This document shows positions 1 through 13,324 of a DNA stretch of 64,000 bases, one piece after another. A model generated the notes under the pieces. That model was given only the letters and a program-made list of their open reading frames with translations, had not been told where the DNA came from and searched no databases. Both the position numbers and the translations under genes were made by a program. Source of the stretch: Pampus argenteus (lineage: Eukaryota; Chordata; Actinopteri; Scombriformes; Stromateidae); the NCBI GenBank assembly GCA_036937835.1, contig CM072879.1:16857001-16921000 (forward strand). Reading direction: 5' to 3'. Numbering within the stretch: the stretch's first letter is position 1; the number at the start of each line of letters is the position of its first letter.

Positions 1-1436
1 TTTTCTGTGTGCGTTATATTTAAAGTTTCTATGTTGTAAGGTTTTATTATATCGCAGCACCAGGCTCGTCACACCCAAAATTCAAGGTAATTAAACTACA
101 ATGCCTACTAAACTTTTCACCAAACAAACTTGTCTAGCTGGTTATAAATCATGCCCTGACATTTTATGCTGACACGGATGCATCATTGTTGATGTTATCT
201 TCAACATGGTGACATCTGAGTTGCCTTTCTCCAAAAAAATAAACCCAACTGACTCACATAGAAAGTAAATATTTGCAGTATAAAGCCGCTGTTTGCTTAC
301 AATCGTCTCTCTCATTTGAGTTTCTCTGTATTGGCTGCTAACTGGCCTCATAAATTCTTCTGATGCAACGTTCACTTTTACAGACCACACAGGTCACCGC
401 TAGCAGCGACAAAAAGACGAGAAACCAACAGAGACTAAACACAAACCTCCTCTGATCACAACACGGCTAACGACTAACCGAGTATTTCCTCAGTAATTAG
501 ATACATGATCTCATCTTCCTTTTTTATACTCTGCTTTTACGGCAGTAATTGTTGTTTTGTTGTTTTTTTTCAAGCAAGCGGTGTAACAGAAATGTCTATT
601 TAAGGCGGATGACATGTTGTACAGCTGCCGCACCCACAGTGACACTAATCAGATTTGAAGATGAAGACGGGCACAGGTGCAGCGACACACTGTAACCCAG
701 ACTGATTGATTATTTCTCTGATGAAAAGAGACAAATTATCCAAATTATCTGTCAGTCACACAGACCTTCATCAGAACATCTCTCCATGTGTGAGGCATAT
801 AACACAAAATATACTATTACATCAAACTTGCACTAAAGCGAATAACTGGTTGGGCCACACTCAGCAGCAGCCTCCTGTAAACTGCTGCTTACAGCTGGTA
901 ATTTTTAATAACAGTTTATTGGCTGTCTTAAAGATGTGACGATGTTTTCTTTTGTTTGCACCAATTAAAAGCTCCCTGCATCACTAAATCCGTTGCCTAA
1001 AGGTGCGTTCAGAGTGATTTCAGCAGACATGTGGAAAATGCATCAATACAGGTTGAAAAAAAACGATGCAACATCATACGTGAACACTGGTATGTTCCTT
1101 TAAGCATTCCAAGATTATAAAAAAAGCTAACAAAGTTGTGTTGTCTGTCCGAGTAAGCGGAAGTGATAATGCCATTGTGACACATTTATCAATGCACTGG
1201 TCATATTTGTTTAGCTGAGTGTATCCTGTCCGTTGCTCCCGTTCAGTGTGTGTGTGTGTGCGTTGTCTTTGCGTCTGCCGTGTGGCCCGAGCCAAGCTCC
1301 TTTATCTCCTTAGTAAAAACACCTCATATCAACGTTCAGGCCGTTGTGATGCAGATATATCCGGTCAGATCAACGTAAATTTCCCTTTCGTGCTCACTCG
1401 CCAAAAGTCACAGGCAGGAGGATGCAAGCTGACTGG

Positions 1437-1437
<1 letters not shown>

Positions 1438-1473
<36 letters not shown>
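1438..1473. repeat. (TG)n microsatellite
   Basis: Uninterrupted TG dinucleotide run of about 18 units. The open frame across it encodes only Cys-Val repeats and is an artefact of the repeat. Confidence 0.95.
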
Positions 1474-1476
<3 letters not shown>

Positions 1477-2943
1477 CGAGGCCAAAGGACAGATCGCTTT
1501 CTACCCTCTCTTAGTCTCTTGACCCTTTATCTGCTTCAGGAACTGAACTGCGAGGATGACAGCCGCATGATGAAATAGCAGTCTTTAAGAGTGAAAAACA
1601 CGGCATGATTTATCTTGGCAGCTTGTTTGTTATTCTTCACGAGGCATTTAGGGAGCACATAGAAAGAAAAGTCGAATGTCCCTTTGTAGATAGGAGTAAC
1701 TTCACCGCCAGAATCAAAACAGCCACTTTTTAAAAGTGACTGCATGGAGGAATGCTGCAGCCAGCCAGCCAGCCAGCGTCTCAGCTCACCTGAGTGACCC
1801 GTGTTGTTTCTGGAGAGGCAGGAAATGAAAGACGAATGATGATGTGACAGTCTGGGGCCGCAGTGAAAGACTGGTTAAGAGGTTCAGTGTCACACTTTAT
1901 ATCTGTCTGCCTTTTGGCTGTCTATATTAGCCTGATTATTGACTGAACTGCAGCTTTGGTTCCACTTTTTTCACTCAACCTGCCAATTTTTCTTGCAGTG
2001 AGAGGCCGTTATTTTATCACGTTTTGCATTAACCGATCAGTATATAAGAAGATGACGTCAACAATGAGCACAACACCAGACCTATTAGAAGTTGGGCTGT
2101 GATTCAGAGGCCTATTTAACCTGTATAAACTGGGGTTGCAACCTAAGGGGAATATGTGGTACTTTATCTACACAATGCTCTGCTATGTCCGTTAGCTTGT
2201 TGCTAACTATCTATAATGTACACTGATGAGGGCAACAGTAAAGTTACAGGTGAAAAACCAAAACAATGAGCTGAAAGATGCTAAAAACACACACATTCAC
2301 ATTACATTTACTTTTAGATTAAAATAAAAATATTTTATAGATTCATTTTTGCTATGTACATTCTCATTACACCCTTTTTTAAAAATATTTTATTTCCCAT
2401 GATGTTTGATTGACTAGCACTGCAAAGGCCAGACTGTCACCACAGACACATTATAAACATCATTAAGAAAAAACACAGTCATTTTACAAACTGGAAAGAA
2501 CTGGATTTTCTGCACAGGAACTAAGTTGAACCCCACTTCTCAGACTTATTGTGTTAAGATGCTTGTTGGTCACTGAACCTGAAACGAACGCACTCTCCTG
2601 AAAGGCCAGAGGAAGACAAGAGTCAGGGACAAAAAGGCTGAAAGAAAGAGAGGAATGAAGTGAACAAGAGAAGAATAAACTCGTCCGGGAAGGTTATAGT
2701 GCAACGTGTCGGCATGGGGTGAAGCAGAATCAACTAGGCTCAAAGCAGAACTACAGGAGGTCTGCGTTGGTTCTCTTAATATGCCAGCACACCTACGTAT
2801 GACTGTGATTTTACACCTCAGCGTGCTTCTCTGTCTAAGTGCCTGGACTACTTTCTCCCCGACTGTGTGCGATCACAATAGTTTCCTGTTGTTTTCTTCC
2901 ACAAATTGATGTTATCTCTCACGATAAGCCAGGATGAGTTCTC

Positions 2944-2961
2944 ATGATGATGATGATGATG
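2944..2961. repeat. (ATG)n short trinucleotide repeat
   Basis: Six tandem ATG units, with no coding context. Confidence 0.85.
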
Positions 2962-3436
2962 TCCAGATTAAATACGCAAAATACCTGCTTTAGTATTCAA
3001 TCTAAGACAAATACAGGTAAGAGAGAAGATACAGATCAGAAGAAGCACTTACGCTGAATTCTGTTCATCTTTACAATAAATATGAGTAAGGCAACAGCCA
3101 TTTCATTCATGCCACGACTTATCGCAATGATCTGCACCTCGAGTGGTGCAACCGCAACTCAATAACAAAAAAAAAAAAAAGGCTGTAAAATCCGAACTAA
3201 TCCAAGACATTGGACATACTTGATCCACTGAGCTTCACGTCACTTCTTCCAGCTAATCTGATTCGCTGAATAGACGGCTGATTCAGTGTTTGTTCAGTGT
3301 GGATCGCCTGCAGATGGTGAAAACAGTCGTGTTGCTAACCTCACTGTTGATATGTTTTGTTTATGGAGATACCAGGCAGTTTATACCTATAACAGACATT
3401 CATAAAAACTATGTTCTACTATGGAAGCTCAACATT

Positions 3437-3660
3437 ATGGGAAATACAAAGTTAAATGTTTGTATGGTAAATATGAGGCTTTAGACAAACAGCTGCTTAG
3501 CTTGGCTTTGACTGTCCAAAGCACATATAAAGTTACTAATAAACTAATACTAATGAACACGTTATAGCTTGTTTGTTTTATCCATATCTAATGAGTGACA
3601 TCCTTTGTCATCACTGTGTGGTTACCAGGCAACCAGGGGAGACTCCAGGAAGTGAGTCTG
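3437..3660 (+). mobile_element. Degenerate MITE-like interspersed repeat
   Basis: The block contains GGGAAATACAAA, GGTAAATATGAGGCTTTAG, CTTAGCTTGGC, CACGTTATAGCTTGTTTGTTT and GGTTACCAGGCAACCAGGGG in that order. From general knowledge, this order resembles a family common in spiny-rayed fish genomes, the same one proposed for the better preserved element at 12921..13323. The copy is divergent, its terminal repeats are not clear, and it codes for nothing. The short open frame at 3290..3484 overlaps it and is probably chance. Confidence 0.45.
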
Positions 3661-6600
3661 GTGCACGGATGCCTGTTAAATATCCAATTATCTCTATTAT
3701 ATGAGGCGTATCATATTGCAACTCATCTGATTTTTCAAGATCGAGGGTTAAAAATGGAACAAACAGCACACACAGAACTTTAATTTAAAGATCCCAAAGT
3801 TTCAACAGATACCTAATATATGTGTAGAAAATGATGTGCAAGAAATCGAGAGCTTCAATGAAGAGCTGGAGCAAGATCATACAAAATATGTATATGTCAG
3901 ACAGAGATGATTTCTGCAAACCTGAAGCTACTTAACAGGAAATAAAAGAGGAGAAGTGGGTGTTAAAGAGTTAAAACTTCACCGTGCATACACCAGTATA
4001 TGTATCACATATCAAATCTAATGACAACTAAATGGACCTTGTAGGGAGCCTGTTCTGTCAAGTGGTATATTTAAAATAATATCCATAATTCAATGTTTCC
4101 TCATGGTCAACTGTTATAATAATAATAATAATAGAAAGGATGAAGATGAATACATGCAGGTCAAGGAAATAACTGATGTTTAGATATTGAATGTTTTCAC
4201 CAGACAGCGTCTATATGTCTGTGCGTTGTTATTGTTGGACGACAGCAAACAGCAGCGAATCACTGTTAACACCTACTGAAAGAGTTTATAACTCCAGACG
4301 ACTCCGTTTGGTCATTTGTTATTTCTCATTTCTATGCAGGCAGATCCTTACAAAACACCCTTATCCACATTCTTCATCTTGGCCTGATGCTGGTGTCACC
4401 AGCAGCTCCCCCGCTCCCTCCGGGTGTGTACTTAGGTAATATGTTTTGGAAAAGCCTGGTTAAGCATGAAATATTTTTGGCAGAGCGCTGGTGTCACTGC
4501 CTGTTTGCAGAACGAGCCCGACTCTCTACTAATTCCTGACCGATCCCTTAGAGATCCCTGGCAACAACACCACAGATCAAAGCTGCACCCGAAGGTCGCA
4601 GAGTTCAGGCCCCTGGTGGGCTGATTAAAGCCATCAAAGACGCCGCGGGGAAACAACGGCCTACACACAAACACACGCAATAAAGTTTATAGTTTCTTCT
4701 GGTCGCACTATGAAATATTTTCTCGTGTTGCCGAGGCGATCAGAAAGGACGAATGGCATGCAGTGCTCCTGTCTCCGTCGACAATGAGGTCACCCAGTCA
4801 GCTCAAATACGAGGAAACAGCTCCTTCGCTTCACTGTCACGCTAATCCCAAAGCCATGAGCCTGCAGCACCGCGCGCTGCCTGACAGATACACACCTCAA
4901 AACACTCTTAACTGCTCCATTAGCTCGCTGCCACAGGCCGCAGGCGTCGACAGACAGCTTCTTGCTGGGTAATCCTGCAGCTCAAGGTGGGTTCAGTCAG
5001 ACGAGGGCGTTAAATGGGTGGAGGGGTGAGGGTGGGGGAGGTTCAGGGTGACAGAGGATGGAGGCACCAGAGATGGCCAGCAGGAGCAGAGATGACTGAC
5101 GCCACTAAGCTTCTGACATGTTGTACATGACTTCTTCATTAATTAGTATATAGTAACACTTACAAAGTGATTAAGTTTGTTTTTTTAACTGCAACATCAA
5201 AAGCAATAAGAACAATTGTCAACATTAAGCAGAGAAATGATACGAACTGATATGAAAAACAAGTCTGGAGTCAAATTTCAGAGTCTCTGCTGTTCTTGCT
5301 GTACAACACATCCAAGTTTCTTCTTATGAAGCCTTAAAGGACTCTGGTTTGATTTGTGCTGGTTATCGACTCTCTACAACGTGTCTAAGTTTGGCATTAA
5401 ATACCTGGTCAGATATGAAGTCATGAATCAGATATTTACAGACTTGAATTCTAATATAACCCATTTTAGATTAATTACTCCATTAGTATCGATACATTTC
5501 AACCAATAGAAACTGGTGTAGACACAAACAGAGACCATCATGCATCAAATCTCTTGTCCCACAGAGAATCCACTGATGTGTTTTTATAAGTTTAAAACCA
5601 AACATTCAGACTTTTGATCAAGTCAGAAATAAAGTCTATTTTTTTTCTTAATGTTTCTCCAATTTCTTGAGTTGAAAGAAAACTTAAAAAAGAGGAAGAG
5701 AAACAGGAAGAAGAAGAAGAAGAGGAGAGATGAACAACGATGTTGGTAATGTTCGGTACACTGACTGAGACTCAGTCACATAAACAGGCTGAGTGTGAGG
5801 ACAGAAATGGGGGGGTGCAGCTCTTAACGAGACCGAAGCAGTTGGAGGAGGCACCTGGCATTATTCATTCACCACCACAGTGTGAACAGCATTCCCTTCC
5901 TCTGCCAACTGTCTCTTTCAGCAACATCCTAATGCATCCCAGTTTGTTTGTTCAGTCGACTGTTACAGGTGAAAGACCTCCCAGCTGTTCTGCAAACTTT
6001 CCATGAACCGCTTGCGTTCGGGTTGAGTGAAATCAGCTGAAAAATGGAAGATGGATTTTGCTTGTGTAACTCTTTTAGGGTGTCACGTCAAGCATTGTGA
6101 ACATTTTTTAACGCTTTTCAGCTGGTGGAGTCTGGGATGCCTCAGTGTGGAACGTAAGGCGGTGTTGCACGAGTCACTAACTGTGGTTTAATGTTTAGCA
6201 CGCAGACGCGCCCGGGAGCGTGCAGGTAAAGCCAACGGAGGACGATATGACTGAGACTTGCGTGATATCAGGGTTCCCTCAGGGAAGATTACATGTACAG
6301 TAAGCATGCTTGCAGGCACCTGCTAAGGATTTTGCAAAAAAAAAAAAAAAGAAATTCTCCACATTCGTGTTCTCCGTGCTCCGCGGTGACCCCTCAGTTC
6401 ACACACCAGCATTCCTGAGGTACTGGAGGAAGGAATGATAATTTCTTTCCAGCTTCGCTAATGCAACAAGCCACAGCCTTTGTCCTGCGCACATTCCTCC
6501 GACACATGGAGCAGATTTGGGCAACGATGGCCTGACAGATGATTCGGAGCCTCTGCAGACACACGGAGGGCAGTTTGTCATAGGAAGAGATTTAAAAACA

Positions 6601-9600
6601 AGTGAATCATCATGTATCAAACTGTCTGATCAGCTTCTTTTGTAATAAACGAGGCGAATGAGCCGCGAGGCCACACAGTTGCTCAGTTTCAGTACTATTA
6701 CCTCACAGTGATAAGCTGCGGAGTTTACTCTCACACAGTCCGAAAGACACGCAAGTTGTGCAAATATCTGATTTTATTATGTTTTTGTCATGTTTTACTT
6801 CATTTGGCAGCGAAGACAGACAGGAAATTGAGTGGGAGACAGATTCGGAGAGAGAGAGAGAGAGACAAGCAACACGCCAGCGGCCACACTGATTCGCTCA
6901 AGATGGCCGAGCTCAAGTTTTTACTTTACGTAAATTAATTGTTAACAACATATTTGTCCTTATATAACACATAGCAGCCAGTGTAAAACATTTTTGGCAG
7001 CAGAATATGAATTCCTCGACTTTGCAGCGAGTGTCGTGACCGTCGGGGAAAAACCTTTTGGATCCACGTCAAAAGTTTGAACCTATAAGCTGCATAAGAT
7101 GCTAACTTCAAGAGAGATCCCTGAAGGATATTACAGCAAATGCCGTAATACAGTACGTATCACTGCCCTGCAATGTCCTCTCACAGATCCTGAATGTTTA
7201 AGATGGACGGACTCATTATAAACACTTTAAGAAACTCGCAAAATTAATGATTTTTTTTTATGATTTCCTCATTAAAATGTAAATTTATGCCAGAAAGTTC
7301 TTCATCATCTAATAAATGTTTTTGGCTCTGACTGTGGTGAAACCTGTGGTGCAAATCAAGTTTTGATTTCGAGGTATTGTGTTCACATGAATGCACCTAC
7401 TCAAACTACTCAGACTAATTGGAATCACCATGGCAACACAGTGTCCCACACAAGTATCACAGTGAACGATATGATCACTACAGATATATATTTTAACTAT
7501 ATAAAGTGATGTGTTTCAGTATGACAACCATCAAACAGTCAAACTCTGACTGATCAGCCTCGCTGTGAGTTTTGACCTTTTTTCTTTTTTTTTTCGTCAG
7601 TCTCTGCATGACTGAGCTGGCATGTTCACGGAGAACACGCGACATTTCTGAGCGGTCAGATCACTGTTTGTTTAGGGTTGAGATATCTGTGTGTGTGTGT
7701 GTAGCTGCAGGAGGTCTCTGCTCTGTGTCGGGGCGAGACCAGAGAGGCCCCACCTGGAAGTACTTCTTTGGGGTCAAAGGTCATTGCTATTGAATCTGAG
7801 TGACAACGTCTATATGTAAACAAAAAAAAAAACGAGTGTAATGAGAGAAATGTTGAGGTTCACAGGAACAAAGGAAGATGTCTTCCTTTGTCACATTATT
7901 CTTTCTGTTTCTTTCTTGTTTGATTTTGAGTAAATGATGAGTTTTAATACCTAATGCATAAAAACTAATAGTATATATATGTCAATATGTGCTACTTATA
8001 TACAGTAAGTGATGCAGGTTTGGTTTCGTTTTTAGGACTTTTTTTATAGTAGAGATTAATTTATTGGTTTGATTTATCGCTCTTACTTGAATTTAAACAA
8101 TCAATGTACCAATTACAAACCAAACCCCCCTTTTTCTTTTCTTTTTTTTTTTCTCTTTGTAGCTTCGACCTCAACGTAACCCGATTGTTTCACACAATAA
8201 TAGGAAGCATTAAAAAGTTTTAATATCAGGAGAGGCATCTCTCCTGACATTGTTTATCATGAGAGCAGGAGCAAAAAAAACCTGACAGCTACAGGAAGGT
8301 ATCCGCCGGGGAGGTCCCCTCCACGAACAAACGATGTTTAGCAGCTCTGTTGTCAGGGTGTGGTGGATGCCAACTAAGCTCAGTGTTAGAAAGTTCTGCC
8401 AACCAACCAAAATAACACAGGATGCCACAGGAAGTGCAGGAATCCAACTAGAAACAACAACAACATCAACAACAACAACAAGAGCTCATTCCCACAGACT
8501 GACTCTCCTCTCGTACCGTCTGTTGTGCCTGTTGGCGGTGATAAGATAGTTTCCCCGAGAAGCCATGATCTTTGCGTTAGTGCAATTTTTTTCCGAAACA
8601 CAAAGCAAAGCGATTCAGATAACGGACAGATAAAAGTATTGTAATGTTTACAGTGCTCGAGACAAAATCGTCAAAAAAATCATAAAAGACACAAACATCA
8701 GCGGCTCTTTGACCCACATAGAACATGAGTCCAGATTCAACCAAGGTCACCGAACCATCTCGCTGTGTATTTAGTCTACCGCAGCCGTCGCTCCTCATAA
8801 CATCCACGGGGGGTTCGCGGTGTTCGTGTCTCTGCTTATCGAGGCATGCCAGACATTCCCTCCGCTGTGTGTGTGTGTATGTGTTGTTGTGTGCGTGGAA
8901 ATGTTTGTGTGTGCATGCTCTGACCTGAGCACAGACATGAACGTAACGTATGAATTCACCCCCTTTAAAAAATTCCAAACACTTGTAGCACCTTACGAGC
9001 CAAAACAAGGGGATGGTTTCCTGTTTTGTTCTCCGAGCTTTTGAAAGGAGAGACTCCCACCTTTCCAACGCCCGCCGTTCATCTAACCCCCCCTAAAACA
9101 CACACTCCCCTCCTTCCCTCTTCAGGTTCATAAAGAAAAGCTTTTAAAGTCTCCATCAGTGAGTAGTTTTCTGTGAGGCGATTTAATTCACAGCTTTTGT
9201 GTTTTGCTCAACCTCTGTAAGCTACCTGTTCCAAAAACATGCACAGCAGCTTCCTGTTGTTCTCGCCACACTTTCCTAAGATTGAGTGGTGCTGAAACAT
9301 TAATGAAACCACAAGACCTTAAAGGTACAGTACATGGTGTGAGATCGGCCTGCAGGTAGAGCTGTGAAGGCTATTTTTTCACACCCCAGAGGTCGTGCAT
9401 TTACACCAAATCTTGTCCATTAGCTCGTCTGAACTGTAGCGTGGATAAACAGATAGAGAAGGAGGTCCACTTCTAAACAGACTCTGGTGTGTTTCTTTTT
9501 GTGAGATGTGAAAGCAACCAAAAAGGAAATTGTGATAGCAGAACTGCCATAAGCAGCTTCAATATTTATACAAATATGTCAGAATCTCAGAAAAGGATTT

Positions 9601-10239
9601 TTGGCTATAAAATCCAAAACAAGTGAAAAAAGGACTTTGAACAGACATGTGTTGAGCATGTGCACTACTCTGTATTTGGCCTTATTAAAAAGTGAAATAT
9701 AGTTATTATCTTTTTCATCGTGTTTCTACCTGTTCAACATTAATTATTTCCTTATGAGCTCTTTGTGAAGATAAATAAACAGATGCCGTATGAATCATTT
9801 CCTCACATGTATGGTCATTAAGAAACGGGAACTGAGTAAAGACAGAAGATACCGTGTAGAAAACACATAGATTAATGTATTTAGCACAGGATACATGTTG
9901 GATATGAAATGTAATATTTCATGTGTCCATTTGCGTGCCCAGAAATGAGACACAAATAACTCTAAACATGTGGATTCATGTAGCGACGATGAAGATAAAG
10001 TTATTTTACAAAACATTTGGTTTTATTTGAAGTAACTGTTTTACAGTCGGCATTCCAACCACATGCAATTCATCTTTAAATCATTATCGTATTACTGCAG
10101 GCCTGCAGGTAGACGGCAACACAACACAACACAACAGGAAATTCCTCCGTTGGGTGTGTCTGAAATCACTCCCTCATTCACTTATTCACTGCTCCCTTAT
10201 TTAAACACTTATAGTAAATTAAGATTCCACACAGTGGTG

Positions 10240-10240
<1 letters not shown>
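3661..10240. other. Non-coding upstream region
   Basis: No exon could be supported on either strand. Contents are homopolymer A/T runs (for example near 6336, 8138 and 7573), an AG run near 6850, GT-rich blocks near 7690 and 8868, an AAC-rich block near 8453, and unassigned single-copy-looking sequence. A segment from about 9318 starts with AAAGGTACAGTACA and may be another short dispersed repeat, but I could not find a matching terminus. Confidence 0.55.

Positions 10241-10272
<32 letters not shown>
10241..10272. repeat. (ATC)n trinucleotide repeat
   Basis: About eleven tandem ATC/CAT units. In one frame it reads as poly-histidine, which explains the His run in the open frame across it. Confidence 0.95.
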
Positions 10273-10406
10273 GTGTCAGGTGGGGGATCACATGACTGTC
10301 ATTCTTTCATCTATTAAATGTGACATATTGCTTTGTGGGAAAGTGGAAACTACAGACTACAGTGAATTTAGTGCACTATATAGTGAATATGGAATGATCA
10401 TCTGTT

Positions 10407-10408
<2 letters not shown>

Positions 10409-10439
<31 letters not shown>
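10409..10439. repeat. (TG)n microsatellite
   Basis: About 15 uninterrupted GT units. They directly abut the GGTCC-initiated block at 10440, so the two probably belong to one dispersed repeat unit. Confidence 0.9.
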
Positions 10440-10440
<1 letters not shown>

Positions 10441-10640
10441 TCCAGGTATTTCTCATGTTATGGGGACATAAATCTGTTTACACAGTCATGTTGTGGGGAT
10501 TTGCCCCCCCTTATGGGAACAAAAAGCAAACCTAAATCTAAATCATTGATTTTAGGGTGAAGACTTCAGGTAAGTTCAGGGTTCAGGGTTGTGTGAAGGT
10601 TAGGGTTAGGGTTAGCATGTGGTGGTTAAGGTTAAGGTCA
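10440..10640 (+). repeat. Likely dispersed repeat with telomere-like (GGTTAG)n
   Basis: After the TG run the sequence contains ATGGGGACATAAATCTG, TTTACACAGTCATG and TTGTGGGGATTTGC. It ends in GGTTAGGGTTAGGGTTAG (10598..10615) and GGTTAAGGTTAAGG. From general knowledge, GGGGACA blocks followed by degenerate TTAGGG units recur beside TG tracts in teleost genomes. There are only three perfect telomere units, so this is not a telomere. Confidence 0.5.
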
Positions 10641-11129
10641 GTTAAGAGGCGGTCTGTCTTGCATAACACACTGTTATATTATTATTAAAATATATTGGAA
10701 CTGTTGTTTGAAAGCAGTCGACACAATAGGGAATTCCTTCTTTGTTTTATTCATTATAATAGTAAAGGTAGAAGTGTTTCCGTAGTTCCAGTAAAAAGTT
10801 AAAAATGAGGATCTGACATTTTTAGAGGAATCCTTGCTGTAAATAAACAGGGAAGGGAAGGGGGTGAGAGAGGAGGGAGGGAGGTAGGGAGGGAGGGAGG
10901 CTCTTTTATTGAGCTGATTGTTCTCAGAGTCAAAACAACGCACGCTCAAGTCACTGTGGACTGGCATTGTAATAACAAACAATTCTTATTTTCTGCCATC
11001 TAGGTTTACACAATCTGAATTGTCGGGCAGTGGAAAACGCAAAAGCTCGGTCTCGGCCAAAGCGAGTGCAAGTATCTGCCTGCACAACGCGGGATCGCAA
11101 TAACAGGAACCACAGAGTGGCTCCTGCAG

Positions 11130-11530
11130 CGCTGCAGATAAGAGCCACGCTGAATGAGGACCCGAGGCCGTTTAAGCTGCCTCATAAAAATAAAAAAAGC
11201 TTCCAGTAATGAATAATGCCGGTAATATTCAGGACAAAATACTGCTTGGAATCTGATAACACAAAAGCCAAAAAATGTTCACGCCGATGACACATCAAAG
11301 CGTAATCACGTCTTATTCTTTAAGAGACAATGTCAGCGCTGATGATGACACGTGCTTAATGAGAAGCATTTGTCTCGCTAATTGACAGCTATTGTATCCC
11401 CGTTAAGCCCTTCAGACAGCTCTGACGTCATGGAAAAATGTAAAAACGACAACAACCTCTGGAATGCCGCTCGCTTTAAATGCTTTTTCAAACGCCTATG
11501 ACCTCACAAACTATACACTCAGCAGGAATG
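11130..11530. promoter_or_regulatory. Candidate conserved enhancer
   Basis: This 400-bp block has no repeats and no useful open frame but a high density of developmental factor motifs. These are TAATGAATAATG at 11207..11218, an E-box CACGTG at 11349..11354, CTAATTGACAG (homeodomain next to MEIS/TGIF TGACAG) at 11378..11388, a SOX-like ATTGT at 11391..11395, and a perfect CRE TGACGTCA at 11423..11430. It lies about 16 kb upstream of cdk5r1. Enhancer function and target are inference; conservation cannot be tested here. Confidence 0.35.
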
Positions 11531-12920
11531 TAAAGGTGAAATAATACAACACGCCACACCAACTTCCATTCTCATGTCTGCAGCTGATTGGCTGGATTTT
11601 CTTGTCCGCTGTTTTAGACAAGATTGCCGGACGACTTCCAATTAATGTCAAACGTCTTGACTGTTGTGAAAATATTATGGAAAATACTAATACAGTGTTT
11701 CAAAAATAAACTCGCTAATCGGCCTTTATCGTCAACAAGCAAAGTGTGTCTGAGGGAAAGATATGTGCGGTTTCATAACTGAGGAGAAGTTATGAAAAGT
11801 TTTTGTGTTATGTAATTCTGACGGGGGGGGGGGCATTTTTCTTGGGTGATAAAACGAGGTCAGACGTTGGATGCGTTGTTTACCGTATAATACCGGTTGG
11901 TATGCTTTGTGCATGCTCCTGCTGACAAACTACAGTGCTGAACGTAGACACCAAACTCTGTGATTACGAAAAGCCAAATAAATGTGCTCCTACGAAGGAT
12001 ATACTTGTCATAAACAAACCTGTGGTTTGCACCAACTTGCATTTTAAGGCCTTGTAATCATTACAAACTTAGATTAATCACTTTAAATATAGATAACAGC
12101 TCTTGCATAAAAGCCTCCTCATGATGGAGGCTTACAGAAATAACACCGCAGAAGAGGAGAATACAGCCGTTACATCTGGGAAATGCTAAAATTGGAACGT
12201 AAACATAAATTAAAATATAATTTCAGCTGAATTTGAGATTTGTGGCCTACATGTTAGAATTGTGGAGATACGGACTAAACCCCGTCTCCTAAAAACTACC
12301 TTTGTATGCTACTGAAGAGTTTTGCCAAACACATTTCGAAAGGAAACGTAATTGCTGCCTGGATTATGTTAACTGTGTAAGGTGTTTTCCAGTATAGGAA
12401 CGTTTATTTACAACACACAGGTAATAAGGAGGTGGTCGGGGTGGAGAGCGGTTGCAAATGCATGAGGTGAACTTACCCTTTATTACACAATCCTCATCCC
12501 AGTAGTGTTCATTGCAACTGAGGTTATTTGCATTTTTTTTTCCAGTAATCATATTCCCTCATAAAAAAAAAAAAATCCCTAAATCTATATGTGGAAAATC
12601 TTTCCCCAAACATCAAGACAATAGAAGAGTTCACATTTAAAATGTAATGTCTTGTACTTCAGCCCCATACTAGCATCGGCATCTCAGACAAGTTATACAA
12701 TTTACACGCGTCATTTAATGCAATAAACAATAAACGTGACCAGAACAGCTTTGTAAACCGACTCAGATTAAAACACACGGAGGTAGCGTGACTACATGCT
12801 CTGCTCTGGACACCATGACGACATAACCATGACGACATAACTTCACATCATAAACCTTTAAATTTCAGAAGTTAACCGAGACAACAATATTTCATAAACC
12901 TTAACCAAATACTTTGCCTA
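11531..12920. other. Non-coding stretch
   Basis: No exon is supported. It holds a run of 11 G at 11823..11833 and an imperfect hairpin with 8-bp arms (AAGCCTCC / GGAGGCTT) near 12112..12133. The rest is unassigned AT-rich sequence. Confidence 0.55.
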
Positions 12921-13323
12921 AAAGGAATAGTTCACTTTTTTTGCCTAGTTAGAAGAGAAGATTAATACCGCTCTTAAGATCCAGCGAGATCGTAGACGGT
13001 TAGCTTAGCTTAGCTTAGCATAACTCGATGATATTCAGTTTTCATGTATGACAAAGAAAATAATTAAATCATCACATTTTAGAGTATTTTGGCATATTTG
13101 CTTTTTTTTTAAAAAAAGGTTAGGTTTAGAGGTATTGGTAGGTCTTTAATGTTAGCGAGAGTCTGGCTAGCTTTTATATCATGCTAGGCTAATGAATGGC
13201 CTCCTGGCTTTAGCTACATATCCTACCGTAGCACACAAACATAACAGTGGTATTGATCGTCTCATCTAACTCTCAGCAACAAAATTAATAAATGTAGTTC
13301 CCAAAGTGTCAAACTATTCCTTT
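12921..13323 (+). mobile_element. MITE-like element with long imperfect terminal inverted repeats
   Basis: The left end begins AAAGGAATAGTTCAC and the right end, read on the other strand, begins AAAGGAATAGTTTGACAC. The similarity continues inward for about 70 bp with gaps: both arms contain a GTTAGA-GAGA-GAT-AATACC series. Between the arms lies GGTTAGCTTAGCTTAGCTTAGC. There is no transposase frame, so this is a non-autonomous DNA element or palindromic repeat. I recognise the terminus as common in percomorph fish from general knowledge. Target-site duplication is not clear. Confidence 0.75.
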
Positions 13324-13324
13324 A

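Larger units (their letters stand above)
1..3436. other. Non-coding upstream region
   Basis: No exon or RNA gene is recognisable; open frames are short and lack family resemblance. The stretch contains a TG tract at 1438..1473, a short CCAG run near 1765, and an ATG run at 2944..2961. A TATATAA-like string (about 2043..2049) lies just before a perfect CRE octamer TGACGTCA at 2053..2060. No gene can be tied to this pair. Confidence 0.6.

Noticed and set aside
10598..10615. Telomere or chromosome-end signal
   Set aside because: Only three TTAGGG-type units, inside a dispersed repeat; far too short for a telomere.
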